Below are positions 8,809-15,940 of a DNA stretch of 39,628 nt, one piece after another; within the stretch, counting starts at the first letter, position 1, and each line of letters opens with the position of its first letter. The DNA is taken from NCBI GenBank assembly GCA_030263275.1, contig SZOR01000030.1:1-39628 (forward strand). Direction: 5' to 3'. Made by a program: the position numbers and the translations under genes. Source of the stretch: DSNY01 sp016861185 (GTDB lineage Bacteria; Pseudomonadota; Gammaproteobacteria; Burkholderiales; Burkholderiaceae_F). The notes below the pieces were generated by a model that was not told where the DNA came from, searched no databases, and was given only the letters and a program-made list of their open reading frames with translations.

Positions 8809-8847
8809 TCCCTAGAATCGAATGGGCATTGCACGGAGGACGAAGAT

Positions 8848-9252
8848 ATGCAGACCAAGAAGGTGCTCACGCACGACGACGCTCGGAAAATCGCCGCTGC
8901 GGCCGAAGCGGAAGCGAAGAAGAACAACTGGGCGGTCACGATCGCCATCGTCGACGACGGCGGCCATCTGCTGTGGCTGCAGCGGCTCGACGGCGCCGCG
9001 CCGATCTCCTCGTACATCGGTCCGGAAAAGGCGCGCGCCTCCGCGCTCGGGCGACGCGAGACGAAGATCTACGAGGACATGATCAACAACGGCCGCACCG
9101 CCTTCCTGTCGGCGCCGCTCACGGGCATGCTCGAAGGCGGCGTGCCGATCATCGTCGACGGGCAGGTCATCGGCGCGGTCGGCGTCTCGGGCGTGAAGTC
9201 GAGCGAAGACGCGCAGATCGCGAAGGCCGGCATCGCGGCGCTCGCCGCCTAG
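8848..9252 (+). CDS. GlcG/HbpS-family protein
   Basis: A 134-residue single-domain protein of the GlcG/HbpS-like family (PF03928). Motifs are AIVDDGGHLLWLQRLDGA near residue 35 and the Gly-rich GGVPIIVDGQVIGAVGVSG near residue 95. Relatives include GlcG of glycolate operons and the haem-binding HbpS; many sit beside catabolic genes with no defined role. A clear GGAGGA ribosome-binding site precedes ATG 8848. A possible -10 box TAGAAT lies at 8813-8818 with a poor -35, so it may have its own promoter. The stop overlaps the stop of the convergent MFS gene by 3-4 nt. Haem binding cannot be judged from sequence alone. Confidence 0.88.
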   Translation: MQTKKVLTHDDARKIAAAAEAEAKKNNWAVTIAIVDDGGHLLWLQRLDGAAPISSYIGPEKARASALGRRETKIYEDMINNGRTAFLSAPLTGMLEGGVPIIVDGQVIGAVGVSGVKSSEDAQIAKAGIAALAA

Positions 9253-10556
9253 GCTTGGTCGGGCGCGAGCGCGGCCTGCCGGCCGCGCTCGATGTTCATC
9301 GCCGCGATCAGCAGCAGCCCGACGGCGAAGAAGCCGCCGGTCACGAGGATCGCCTGCCGGTGCTCGTTGCCGGTGGCGAGCATCACCGCGCCGTAGGTCA
9401 AGGGGCCAACGATCGCAGCCAGTTGCGTGGCGAGCGTCCACAGCCCGTAGAACTCCGCGAGCCGGTGCGACGGAGCGAACAGCCCAACCAGCGCGCGGCC
9501 GGCCGACTGGCTCGATCCCATCGCCAATCCCGCGAGGTTCGCCGCGACCCAGAACATCGCCTCGGTCGTCGCCACAGCGGCCACCCAGGTCATCGCGAGC
9601 CACGCGAGCAGCGTCAGCGCGAGCGCACGCCGATGGCCGATCGCGTCCTGCACGTAGCCGAAGCCGAACGCGCCGATCGCCGCCGTGACGTTGACGATCA
9701 GCACGAGCAGCATCGTCTGCTCGAAACCGAACTTCATCACGTCCTGCGCGTAGATCGCCGCCAGTGCGATGACGACCGTGACGCCCGCTTGATAGAACGC
9801 GCCGCAGGCGAGCAGCGCCGCGAAGTCGCGGTAGCGCCGCGCTTCGCGCAGCGTGTGCCACAGCCGGCGCAGCGACGCGACGACGTAGCCGCCGACCGCC
9901 GCGCCCGCCTGCGGCTGCGCCCGTTCCTTCATGATCAACAAGGTGGGGATCGCGGCGAGCGCGAACACGCCGGCAACGATCAGCATCGTGATCGGCACGA
10001 ACTGCTCCGCCGTGGCGCCCTGCCCGCGCGCCCAGACGACGTAGCCCAGGCACAGGCCCAGCGCGATCAGCCCGCCGACGTAGCCGAAGCTCCAGCCCCA
10101 GCCCGACACGCGGCCGAGCGCGTCCGGTCGGGCCAGCTCGGGCAGGAACGCGGCGATCAGCGCCACGCCGGTCATGAAGAAGAAGTTGGAGACGATGATC
10201 GCCAGCGAGGCAGTCACGACGTCGCCCGGCCCCGCCAGCGCGAGCGCCGCGGTCGACGCCACGCAACCCCCGGTGGACAGTGCGAGCAGCCATTTCTTGC
10301 GCGCGCGCAGATCCGCGTACGCGCCGATCAGCGGCATCGCCACCATCACGAGCGCGTTCGATACCGCCAGCACCCAGGTCCACACGGTCGTCGGATGCGA
10401 CATCCCCGCCGCGACGACGCCGACGAAGTACGCGTTGAACACCGCCGTCAGCACGACAGTCGTGTAGCCGGAGTTGGCGAAGTCGTAGCAGGCCCACGCC
10501 GCGACTTCGCCGCGCGTGACGCCGGGGTTCAGGGCTTCGGGATCGAACAGTGGCAT
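9249..10556 (-). CDS. MFS transporter, UMF1/Atg22-like
   Basis: A 435-residue inner-membrane transporter of the major facilitator superfamily with about 12 hydrophobic segments. The N-terminal WACYDFANSGYTTVVLTAVF-type opening is characteristic of the UMF1 (Atg22-like) group, whose bacterial members are largely uncharacterised. An inter-helix motif GAYADLRARKKWL resembles MFS motif A. I place the start at ATG 10556, which has a GGAG ribosome-binding site; an in-frame Met at 10586 would add ten unlikely residues. It is divergent from the Lrp gene (53 nt between starts) and convergent with the GlcG-like gene. The substrate is unknown; amino-acid export is a guess from the Atg22 relationship. 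Confidence 0.88.
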   Translation of the reverse strand: MPLFDPEALNPGVTRGEVAAWACYDFANSGYTTVVLTAVFNAYFVGVVAAGMSHPTTVWTWVLAVSNALVMVAMPLIGAYADLRARKKWLLALSTGGCVASTAALALAGPGDVVTASLAIIVSNFFFMTGVALIAAFLPELARPDALGRVSGWGWSFGYVGGLIALGLCLGYVVWARGQGATAEQFVPITMLIVAGVFALAAIPTLLIMKERAQPQAGAAVGGYVVASLRRLWHTLREARRYRDFAALLACGAFYQAGVTVVIALAAIYAQDVMKFGFEQTMLLVLIVNVTAAIGAFGFGYVQDAIGHRRALALTLLAWLAMTWVAAVATTEAMFWVAANLAGLAMGSSQSAGRALVGLFAPSHRLAEFYGLWTLATQLAAIVGPLTYGAVMLATGNEHRQAILVTGGFFAVGLLLIAAMNIERGRQAALAPDQA

Positions 10557-10595
10557 GCGCGCTCCGTCGGCGCATGGTAGCCGCATCGCGCCCCA

Positions 10596-10609
10596 TATAC
10601 TGCGCGCCC
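10596..10609 (+). promoter_or_regulatory. candidate -10 box very close to the Lrp-family start
   Basis: TATACT at 10596-10601 lies only 8 nt before the ATG at 10610, and no ribosome-binding site precedes that ATG. If the box is used, transcription would begin at or within a few bases of the start codon, giving a leaderless mRNA. The -35 region (about 10573-10578) does not match the consensus, so this is tentative. Confidence 0.35.
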
Positions 10610-11077
10610 ATGAACAACCTCGACCGCATCGACCGGCAGATCATCGAGATCCTGCAGCGCGACGGGCGCATCACGAACCAGGCGCTGTCGGAGAGGGTGG
10701 CGCTCAGCCCGCGCGCCTGCCTCGAACGCGTGCGGCGGCTCGAGCGCGCCGGCGTGATCAGCGGCTACATGGCGCTGGTCGAGCCGCGCAAGCTCGGCGG
10801 GCTGCTGACCATCGTCGTCGAGGTGTCGCTGCGCGACCAGAGCCAGGCCACGCACGCGCGCTTCGAGCAGCGCATGCGCGCGTGCGACGAGGTGATCGAG
10901 TGCTTTCTCGTCTCGGGAAGCTGCGACTACGTGCTGCGGCTCGCCTGCCGCAGCCTCGACCACTACCGCGAGCTGACCAACGCGTGGACCGACGACCCGA
11001 CGCTCGGCGTCGAGCGCATCGCGTCCAAGCCCGAGCTGCAGACGGTCAAGGCATTCCGCGGATACCCGCTGCCCTGA
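10610..11077 (+). CDS. Lrp/AsnC family transcriptional regulator
   Basis: A 155-residue amino-acid-responsive regulator. The winged helix-turn-helix covers residues 1-55 (LDRIDRQIIEILQRDGRIT, then LSERVALSPRACLERVRRLERAG). The RAM/AsnC ligand-binding and oligomerisation domain covers about 65-150. I choose ATG 10610; translation from an upstream in-frame ATG at 10550 would add 20 residues outside the family. It is followed, after one oppositely oriented gene, by the ornithine aminotransferase/arginine dihydrolase gene. Control of arginine/ornithine catabolism, and of the divergent MFS transporter, is a reasonable inference. Its 3' end overlaps the convergent HD gene by 32 nt. Confidence 0.93.
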   Translation: MNNLDRIDRQIIEILQRDGRITNQALSERVALSPRACLERVRRLERAGVISGYMALVEPRKLGGLLTIVVEVSLRDQSQATHARFEQRMRACDEVIECFLVSGSCDYVLRLACRSLDHYRELTNAWTDDPTLGVERIASKPELQTVKAFRGYPLP

Positions 11078-11711
11078 CCCAGTCGATCGCTTCGCGCAGG
11101 TTGCTGCGCGTGATCGCCTCGAAGCGCTCGCGGAACACCGGCAGGCAGAAGATCGCCGGCCGCTCGAGCAGCCGCTCGAAGAACTGCACGCGCCGGCGCG
11201 CAAAAAAATCCCAGGCGCCGTCGTCGTCGTCGATCAGAATGAGCGGTCGCTGCTCGGCGAAGACTTCGCGCGAATAGCGAATGAACTCCTCGCGCGGCGC
11301 CGCCAGCCGCATCAGATCCAGGTCGAGTACGAGCTGCGCCTCGCCGCTGCGCGCGACGTGCTCGGCCGTGTCGATGACGATTTCGTAGGCCGCCTGGACG
11401 AGCGGCGCTGCGAGCCTGCCCGCGTAAACGCGCAGCAACTGCGCCGACAGCGCCTCGTTCAGCCCGCGCGCCGCGCCCGGCACGTAGATGGCGTCGTGGA
11501 ACAGCACCGCCATCGCCTGCGGCGCCGACAGCCGCAGCCCCAGCGCGACGGCCGCGTCGAACATCTCGTGCAGGTGGCGCCGATCATGGTAGCGACGGTG
11601 CGGCTCGTCGTAGAAACACAGCACCTGTTCGACGCGCTGCGGCTCGAATCCCGTTGCGAGGAGCGGCGCGAGCGCCGGATGGCCCGCGTTCAACGCAGCG
11701 GTTGAATTCAT
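11046..11711 (-). CDS. HD-domain-like predicted metal-dependent phosphohydrolase
   Basis: A 221-residue soluble protein resembling a family often labelled 'NMDAR2C subunit-like', a misnomer for an HD-type hydrolase. Metal-ligand motifs RYHDRRHL (about residue 40) and LFHDAIY (about 68) are visible, plus a later conserved-looking DLDLMRL/FIRYSREV region. The substrate is unknown. The start is ATG 11711, with a near alternative at 11720; the frame stays open to 11957 but that extension is Ala/Arg-rich and not family-like. It converges on the Lrp gene with a 32-nt overlap of coding ends and is divergent from rocD across 211 nt. Confidence 0.8.
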   Translation of the reverse strand: MNSTAALNAGHPALAPLLATGFEPQRVEQVLCFYDEPHRRYHDRRHLHEMFDAAVALGLRLSAPQAMAVLFHDAIYVPGAARGLNEALSAQLLRVYAGRLAAPLVQAAYEIVIDTAEHVARSGEAQLVLDLDLMRLAAPREEFIRYSREVFAEQRPLILIDDDDGAWDFFARRRVQFFERLLERPAIFCLPVFRERFEAITRSNLREAIDWVRAAGIRGMP

Positions 11712-11881
11712 GCGCGGCATCCTAGTGCCCGCTGCGGGAGGCGCCAACCCGAATATTCCCGTCGCGCGTCCCCGCCACCGCGGCGCAGCACGCGGAACCG
11801 CAGAAGCTGCGGTGATCGGGGCGGCACACGACAAAGTCGGCAAACGCGCCGGAGAAATTTCGCCGCCGATGCGACGGCGCC

Positions 11882-11900
11882 TGCCTAAACTTTGCAGGCA
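11882..11900. promoter_or_regulatory. imperfect palindrome upstream of the ornithine aminotransferase start
   Basis: TGCCT and AGGCA flank nine bases (11882-11900) in the 211-nt divergent gap, 22 nt before ATG 11923. The symmetry and position would suit an operator, for example for the Lrp-type regulator upstream. No such assignment can be made from one site, and a five-base arm is short. Confidence 0.25.
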
Positions 11901-11922
11901 ACGATCCGTCCCGGGGCCCGCC

Positions 11923-14151
11923 ATGCAAGCGCCCGACCGCACTGCGCAACAGGCCATCGATCTCGAGCGCCGCGTCGCTGCCGCGAACTACCATCCTCTC
12001 CCGGTCGTGCTTTCGCAGGGCCGCGGCGAATGGCTGACGGACGTCGACGGCAAGCGCTACCTGGACTTCATGAGCGCGTACTCGGCCGTCAGCCACGGCC
12101 ACGCGCATCCGCGGCTGATCCGCGCGCTGACCGAACAGGCACAGCGCGTCGCCGTCACCTCGCGCGCGTATCACAGCGACACCCTCGGCCCCTTCCTCGA
12201 ACGCCTGACGCGCCTGACCGGGCTCGACCGCGCGCTGCCCGCCAACGGCGGCGCCGAATCCGTCGAAACCGCGATCAAGGCCGCGCGCCGTTGGGGCTAT
12301 CGGGTCAAGGGCATCGCGGCCGATCGCGCGAACATCGTCGTGGCGCGCGGAAACTTCCACGGCCGCACGACGACGATCGTCGGCTTCTCGACCGAATCCG
12401 CATATCGCGCGGACTTCGGTCCGTTCGCGCCGGGCTTCCGCCATTTCGATTTCGGCGACATCGAGTCGCTCGCCGCGGTGATCGACGAAAACACCTGCGC
12501 GGTGCTGATCGAGCCGATCCAGGGCGAAGCCGGCATCGTCGTTCCGCCCGACGGCTTTCTGCGCGCTGCGCGCAAGCTCGCCGACGAGCGCGGCGTGCTG
12601 CTGATCCTCGACGAGATCCAGTCGGGTCTCGGCCGGACCGGACGCTGGTTCGCTTTCCAGCACGAGGGCATCAAGCCGGACGGCGTGATCCTCGGCAAGG
12701 CGCTCGGCGGCGGGCTGCTGCCGGTGAGCTGCTTCGTTGCAACGGACGACGTGATGCGCGTGTTCGAGCCCGGCAGCCACGGCTCGACCTTCGGCGGCAA
12801 TCCGCTCGCCGCTGCGGTCGGTCTCGAAGCGCTGCGGGTGATCGAGGACGAAGGGCTGGTCGCACGCAGCGCAGCGCTCGGCGCGCATCTGCTCGCGCGG
12901 CTGCGCGCGATCGAAAGCGCGCTCGTCGTCGACGTGCGCGGCCGCGGACTGTGGGCCGGCGTCGAGCTCGATCCGCGCCGGGTCAGCGCGCGCCGCGTCG
13001 TCGAGCGGCTGGCCGAACGCGGCGTGCTGTCGAAGGAGACGCACGAGACGGTGATCCGCTTCGCGCCGCCGCTCGCGATCTCGCGCGGCGCGCTCGACTG
13101 GGGCCTGGACGTCTTCGTCGAAACCCTGCGCGAATTCGAACCGGCGCCGCCGCGCGAAAAGAACGACGCCGAATTGCCGAGAATCGCAACACGGAGGAGA
13201 AAAGACGTGCACGAAGAACAGCGTCGATCGGGCAGCCAGCCGGGCGCGCATCTGATGATGTGCGCACCGGATCACTTCGAGGTCAGCTACCGCATCAACC
13301 CGTGGATGGACCCCGCGCAGTGGTCCGTGTCGGCCGATCGGCTCGCGCAGGACGCGCGGCGCGGCTGGCAGCAGCTGAAGTGCACGTACGAGCGGCTCGG
13401 CGCGCGCGTCGACGTGCAACCGCCGCAGCCGGGGCTGCCGGACATGGTCTTCACCGCCAACGCCGCGGTCGTGCTTGACCGCAAGGCGCTGCTGGCGCGA
13501 TTCCTGTGCGCCGAGCGCCGGGGCGAAGAGGCGCATGATCGCGCGTTCTTCCAGGCGCTGCGCGCGCGCGGCGCGATCGACGAGATCGTCGAAACCCCGC
13601 AGGGGCTCGTGTTCGAGGGTGCCGGCGACGCGATCTGGGACGCCACGCGCAGCGTGCTGTGGACCGGCTACGGCCAGCGCTCCAGCCGCGAGATGCAGTA
13701 CGTACTCGCCGAGACCTACGCGGTGCCGACGGTCGCGCTCGAGTTGGTCGATCCGCGCTTCTATCACCTCGACACCTGCTTGTGCGTGTTGTCGGGCGGC
13801 GAGGTCATCGTCCACCGGCCCGCCTTTGCGGCGAAGAGCCTCGGACAGATCGAAGAACTGGTCGGTCGCGACAAGCTGATCGTGGCGAGCGACGAGGACG
13901 CGCACCACCTCGCGGTCAACTCGGTCTGCCTGGGCCGCGACGTGGTGCTGTGCCACGCGAGCGCCGCATTGCGCGGCGGCCTGGCAGAGCGCGGCTACCG
14001 GCCGCACGTGGTTCCGCTCGATTCATTCAACCGTTCGGGCGGCGCGGCTTACTGCCTGACGCTGCGGCTCGACCTGCAGACGCGGCCGGCGGCGCACGAC
14101 GCAACACCCTTCATCGAGGACGATTTCGCCGAGTTTCGCGCCGCCGCTTAG
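11923..14151 (+). CDS. rocD: ornithine aminotransferase fused in frame to arginine dihydrolase/DDAH-type domain
   Basis: One uninterrupted 742-codon frame encodes two enzymes. Residues 1 to about 412 are a class-III PLP aminotransferase of the ornithine--oxo-acid transaminase type: ANGGAESVETAIKAAR, LILDEIQSGLGRTG with D230, PLP lysine K259 in ILGKALGGG, and GSTFGGNPLA. It would convert ornithine to glutamate-5-semialdehyde. Residues from about 445 to 742 are a guanidine-modifying (GME-fold) hydrolase. A hydrophilic linker of about 25-30 residues joins them and looks like a translated intergenic spacer. It contains an in-frame GTG (13207) with a strong ribosome-binding site, so the second domain may also be made alone. 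No stop codon separates the parts. The enzymes act in series: arginine to ornithine (or citrulline), then ornithine to semialdehyde. Confidence 0.85.
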   Translation: MQAPDRTAQQAIDLERRVAAANYHPLPVVLSQGRGEWLTDVDGKRYLDFMSAYSAVSHGHAHPRLIRALTEQAQRVAVTSRAYHSDTLGPFLERLTRLTGLDRALPANGGAESVETAIKAARRWGYRVKGIAADRANIVVARGNFHGRTTTIVGFSTESAYRADFGPFAPGFRHFDFGDIESLAAVIDENTCAVLIEPIQGEAGIVVPPDGFLRAARKLADERGVLLILDEIQSGLGRTGRWFAFQHEGIKPDGVILGKALGGGLLPVSCFVATDDVMRVFEPGSHGSTFGGNPLAAAVGLEALRVIEDEGLVARSAALGAHLLARLRAIESALVVDVRGRGLWAGVELDPRRVSARRVVERLAERGVLSKETHETVIRFAPPLAISRGALDWGLDVFVETLREFEPAPPREKNDAELPRIATRRRKDVHEEQRRSGSQPGAHLMMCAPDHFEVSYRINPWMDPAQWSVSADRLAQDARRGWQQLKCTYERLGARVDVQPPQPGLPDMVFTANAAVVLDRKALLARFLCAERRGEEAHDRAFFQALRARGAIDEIVETPQGLVFEGAGDAIWDATRSVLWTGYGQRSSREMQYVLAETYAVPTVALELVDPRFYHLDTCLCVLSGGEVIVHRPAFAAKSLGQIEELVGRDKLIVASDEDAHHLAVNSVCLGRDVVLCHASAALRGGLAERGYRPHVVPLDSFNRSGGAAYCLTLRLDLQTRPAAHDATPFIEDDFAEFRAAA
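13193..13209 (+). promoter_or_regulatory. internal ribosome-binding site and GTG start inside the rocD frame
   Basis: GGAGGA at 13193-13198 is a near-perfect Shine-Dalgarno sequence, 8 nt before GTG 13207, which is in the same frame as rocD. It lies in the linker between the two enzyme domains. This is the normal layout of a downstream operon gene, except that the upstream frame lacks a stop codon. Confidence 0.6.
13207..14151 (+). CDS. arginine dihydrolase / dimethylargininase-like amidinohydrolase (internal start)
   Basis: Product of 314 residues if translated from GTG 13207. It belongs to the GME superfamily and resembles cyanobacterial ArgZ and the N-terminal part of AgrE: MMCAPDHFEVSYRINPWM, PDMVFTANA (Asn85), FEGAGDA, FYHLDTC (His187) and GGAAYCLTLR (nucleophile Cys283). 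The catalytic Cys, His and acidic residues are all present. ArgZ-type enzymes hydrolyse arginine to ornithine, CO2 and two NH3; DDAH and arginine deiminase relatives give citrulline. The INPWM and FTANA motifs favour the ArgZ type, but specificity is inferred. Coupling to ornithine aminotransferase fits an ornithine product. It may exist only as the C-terminal half of the 11923-14151 protein. Confidence 0.7.
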   Translation: MHEEQRRSGSQPGAHLMMCAPDHFEVSYRINPWMDPAQWSVSADRLAQDARRGWQQLKCTYERLGARVDVQPPQPGLPDMVFTANAAVVLDRKALLARFLCAERRGEEAHDRAFFQALRARGAIDEIVETPQGLVFEGAGDAIWDATRSVLWTGYGQRSSREMQYVLAETYAVPTVALELVDPRFYHLDTCLCVLSGGEVIVHRPAFAAKSLGQIEELVGRDKLIVASDEDAHHLAVNSVCLGRDVVLCHASAALRGGLAERGYRPHVVPLDSFNRSGGAAYCLTLRLDLQTRPAAHDATPFIEDDFAEFRAAA

Positions 14152-14185
14152 GCGGCGCGGCCGGCCTTACGGCTGTCTCCACTTG

Positions 14186-14235
14186 GCGGCGCGAGCGGGA
14201 GCGGATCAGCGGCCCGCCGCGCCGCAATTTTCTTC
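14186..14235 (+). terminator. Rho-independent terminator after the RocD/arginine dihydrolase gene
   Basis: Arm 14186-14199 (GCGGCGCGAGCGGG) pairs with 14213-14225 (CCCGCCGCGCCGC) through 13 G/C pairs with one bulged A, with a 13-nt loop. AATTTTCTT follows directly. It starts 34 nt after the stop codon at 14151. The rest of the gap to 14371 shows no gene. Confidence 0.75.
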
Positions 14236-14371
14236 CCCCCGCCCCCGTCAGCGCACTTCCTAAGCCGATCGGTCGAGCCGGAACGGGTGACCGACGTCCG
14301 CCGATCGGTGGATGCCGGGCGGCGCGCGCATGGCGAAACTCGCCGCACTCGAACTTCGAACGGGATGCGCC

Positions 14372-15118
14372 ATGAGGATCGTCACGCCGGCGGAGCCGAA
14401 TACCGAGCCGCCCCGCACCACGCTGCGCATCGAAGCGGGCGCTGCGCAACCCGTCGCGCCTGCGCCCACGCCCGAGGAGCGGTCGCAGCTCGAGCGCGAG
14501 CTCGACCGCGTCCAGCATGCCGTGCAGGCCGAACAGTCGGCTTTCGGGCAGCAGCTGAACTGGTTGATGCTGTCGCAGGCGCTTTTCCTGAACGCCTATC
14601 TGATCGTGCTGGTGCTCGGCTGGTCCACGCCGCTGCAGGGCAAGCGGCTGCTGCTGGGCGGGCTCGCGCTGTTCGCCGCGATGGTCGCGGTGCTCGTCTA
14701 TCTCGCGCTACGCGGAGGACGCGACGCCTTGCACGCGTTGCGCACGCAACGACGCGAACTCGAGGACACATTGCATCGACGTTTCGGCCGCGCACCCGTG
14801 TTCCAACCCGCCAACATCGTCACGCGCGGGCTCGGCGCTTTCGCGGTCCGGCTGCTGCCGGTGAGCTTCATCGCCGGTTGGGTCGCGGTTTCGCTCTACA
14901 CGCTGGCCGCGCCGATCTCGTCGAAGGCCATCGAGGAAGCCGCGGCCGCCACGTCTCCCGCTGCTGCACCGGCACGCCCGACGGCGCGCGCAGCGGCCGC
15001 AAACCGGCCCGTCGCGTCGTCCGCGGCGGAACCGTCGAATTCCAACGCGACGATCGAAAACGGCGCGGCCGAGCCGACCGATCCGACCCCGCCGCGCCGC
15101 ACCGGCTTCAAGTGGTGA
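14372..15118 (+). CDS. uncharacterised membrane protein
   Basis: A 248-residue protein with no family I recognise. A charged N-terminal part includes a short coiled-coil-like stretch (about residues 33-55, Glu/Arg/Gln-rich). Two hydrophobic segments follow at about 62-84 and 90-111, then a basic cytoplasmic-type stretch and a third hydrophobic segment at about 150-175. The C-terminal 70 residues are Ala/Pro/Ser-rich and low in complexity. I choose ATG 14372; an in-frame ATG at 14312 would add 20 residues. It is flanked by the terminator at 14186-14235 and, 6 nt after its stop, by the convergent end of the hydratase-like gene. It therefore appears to be a single-gene unit. Confidence 0.7.
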   Translation: MRIVTPAEPNTEPPRTTLRIEAGAAQPVAPAPTPEERSQLERELDRVQHAVQAEQSAFGQQLNWLMLSQALFLNAYLIVLVLGWSTPLQGKRLLLGGLALFAAMVAVLVYLALRGGRDALHALRTQRRELEDTLHRRFGRAPVFQPANIVTRGLGAFAVRLLPVSFIAGWVAVSLYTLAAPISSKAIEEAAAATSPAAAPARPTARAAAANRPVASSAAEPSNSNATIENGAAEPTDPTPPRRTGFKW

Positions 15119-15124
15119 CGCGTC

Positions 15125-15931
15125 TCAGGACTTCGACGCCCAGGCCGGCGGCCGCTTGTTCATGAAGGCGTCCACACCTTCCTGCGCGACCTCGTCGACC
15201 ATGTTGCAGGCCATCGTCTGGCCGGCGAGCTGGTACGCGGCCTCGATACCCATCTCGAGCTGCTTGTAGAAGACGCCCTTGCCCAGCGCGATCGCGATTG
15301 CCGGCTTGGCGACGATCGACGCGGCGAGCTTCGCGACTTCCGTGTCGAGCTGGTCGAGCGGAACGACGCGGTTGACCAGCCCGCGCTCGCACGCCGTGGC
15401 CGCGTCGATGAAATCGCCGGTGACCAGCATCTCGAACGCCTGCTTGCGGCCGACGTTGCGCGACAGCGCGACCGAAGGCGTCGAGCAAAACAGCCCCACG
15501 TTGATACCGGACACCGCGAACTTCGCGACATCGGCCGCGACCGCGAGGTCGCACATCGCGACGAGCTGGCAGCCGGCCGCGGTCGCGATGCCGTGCACGC
15601 GCGCGATCACCGGCTGCGGCATCGTCTGGATCCGCAGCATCATCTTGGCGCAGTCGGCGAAGAGCTTCTGGTAGTAGTCGAGCCGCGGGCTCGCCTTCAT
15701 CTGCTTCAGGTCGTGCCCGGCGCAGAACGCCTTGCCCGCACCGCCGATGACGACCACGCGCGCGGTCGAATCCGCCGCGATCGCTTCGAGCGAAGCCTGC
15801 AGCGCCACGAGCATCTCCTCCGACAGCGAATTGAATTGCGCCGGGCGGTTGAGCGTCAGGTGCACGACGCCGCCTTCACGCCGTTCGAGCACGAGCGGTT
15901 CGAGCTGGGTCGAGGTGTTCGGTGCGTTCAT
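15125..15931 (-). CDS. enoyl-CoA hydratase/isomerase family protein, ECHDC3-like
   Basis: A 268-residue crotonase-fold protein. CoA-binding and oxyanion-hole motifs are present: GKAFCAGHDLKQM (about residues 66-78) and HGIATAAGCQLVAMCDLAVA (about 113-132). The two glutamates used by true enoyl-CoA hydratases are absent. The first falls at Gln in AGCQL and the second at Gly in AVSGINVGLFCSTP. This combination matches the ECHDC3 subgroup, whose reaction is unsettled, so classical hydratase activity should not be assumed. AGGAGAAG precedes ATG 15931. It lies 9 nt downstream of the acyl-CoA ligase on the same strand, so the two are probably one operon acting on an acyl-CoA. Confidence 0.88.
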   Translation of the reverse strand: MNAPNTSTQLEPLVLERREGGVVHLTLNRPAQFNSLSEEMLVALQASLEAIAADSTARVVVIGGAGKAFCAGHDLKQMKASPRLDYYQKLFADCAKMMLRIQTMPQPVIARVHGIATAAGCQLVAMCDLAVAADVAKFAVSGINVGLFCSTPSVALSRNVGRKQAFEMLVTGDFIDAATACERGLVNRVVPLDQLDTEVAKLAASIVAKPAIAIALGKGVFYKQLEMGIEAAYQLAGQTMACNMVDEVAQEGVDAFMNKRPPAWASKS

Positions 15932-15940
15932 GGGCTTCTC

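Noticed and set aside
6708..10580. Stop-free frame of about 1290 codons on the plus strand
   Set aside because: It runs out of frame through prpE, the YdcF-like and GlcG-like genes and antisense to the MFS gene. It is Arg-rich low-complexity translation without motifs.
11710..11922. Upstream extension of the rocD frame to ATG 11710
   Set aside because: The added 71 residues are not aminotransferase-like, and the region is the divergent promoter gap with the HD-type gene.
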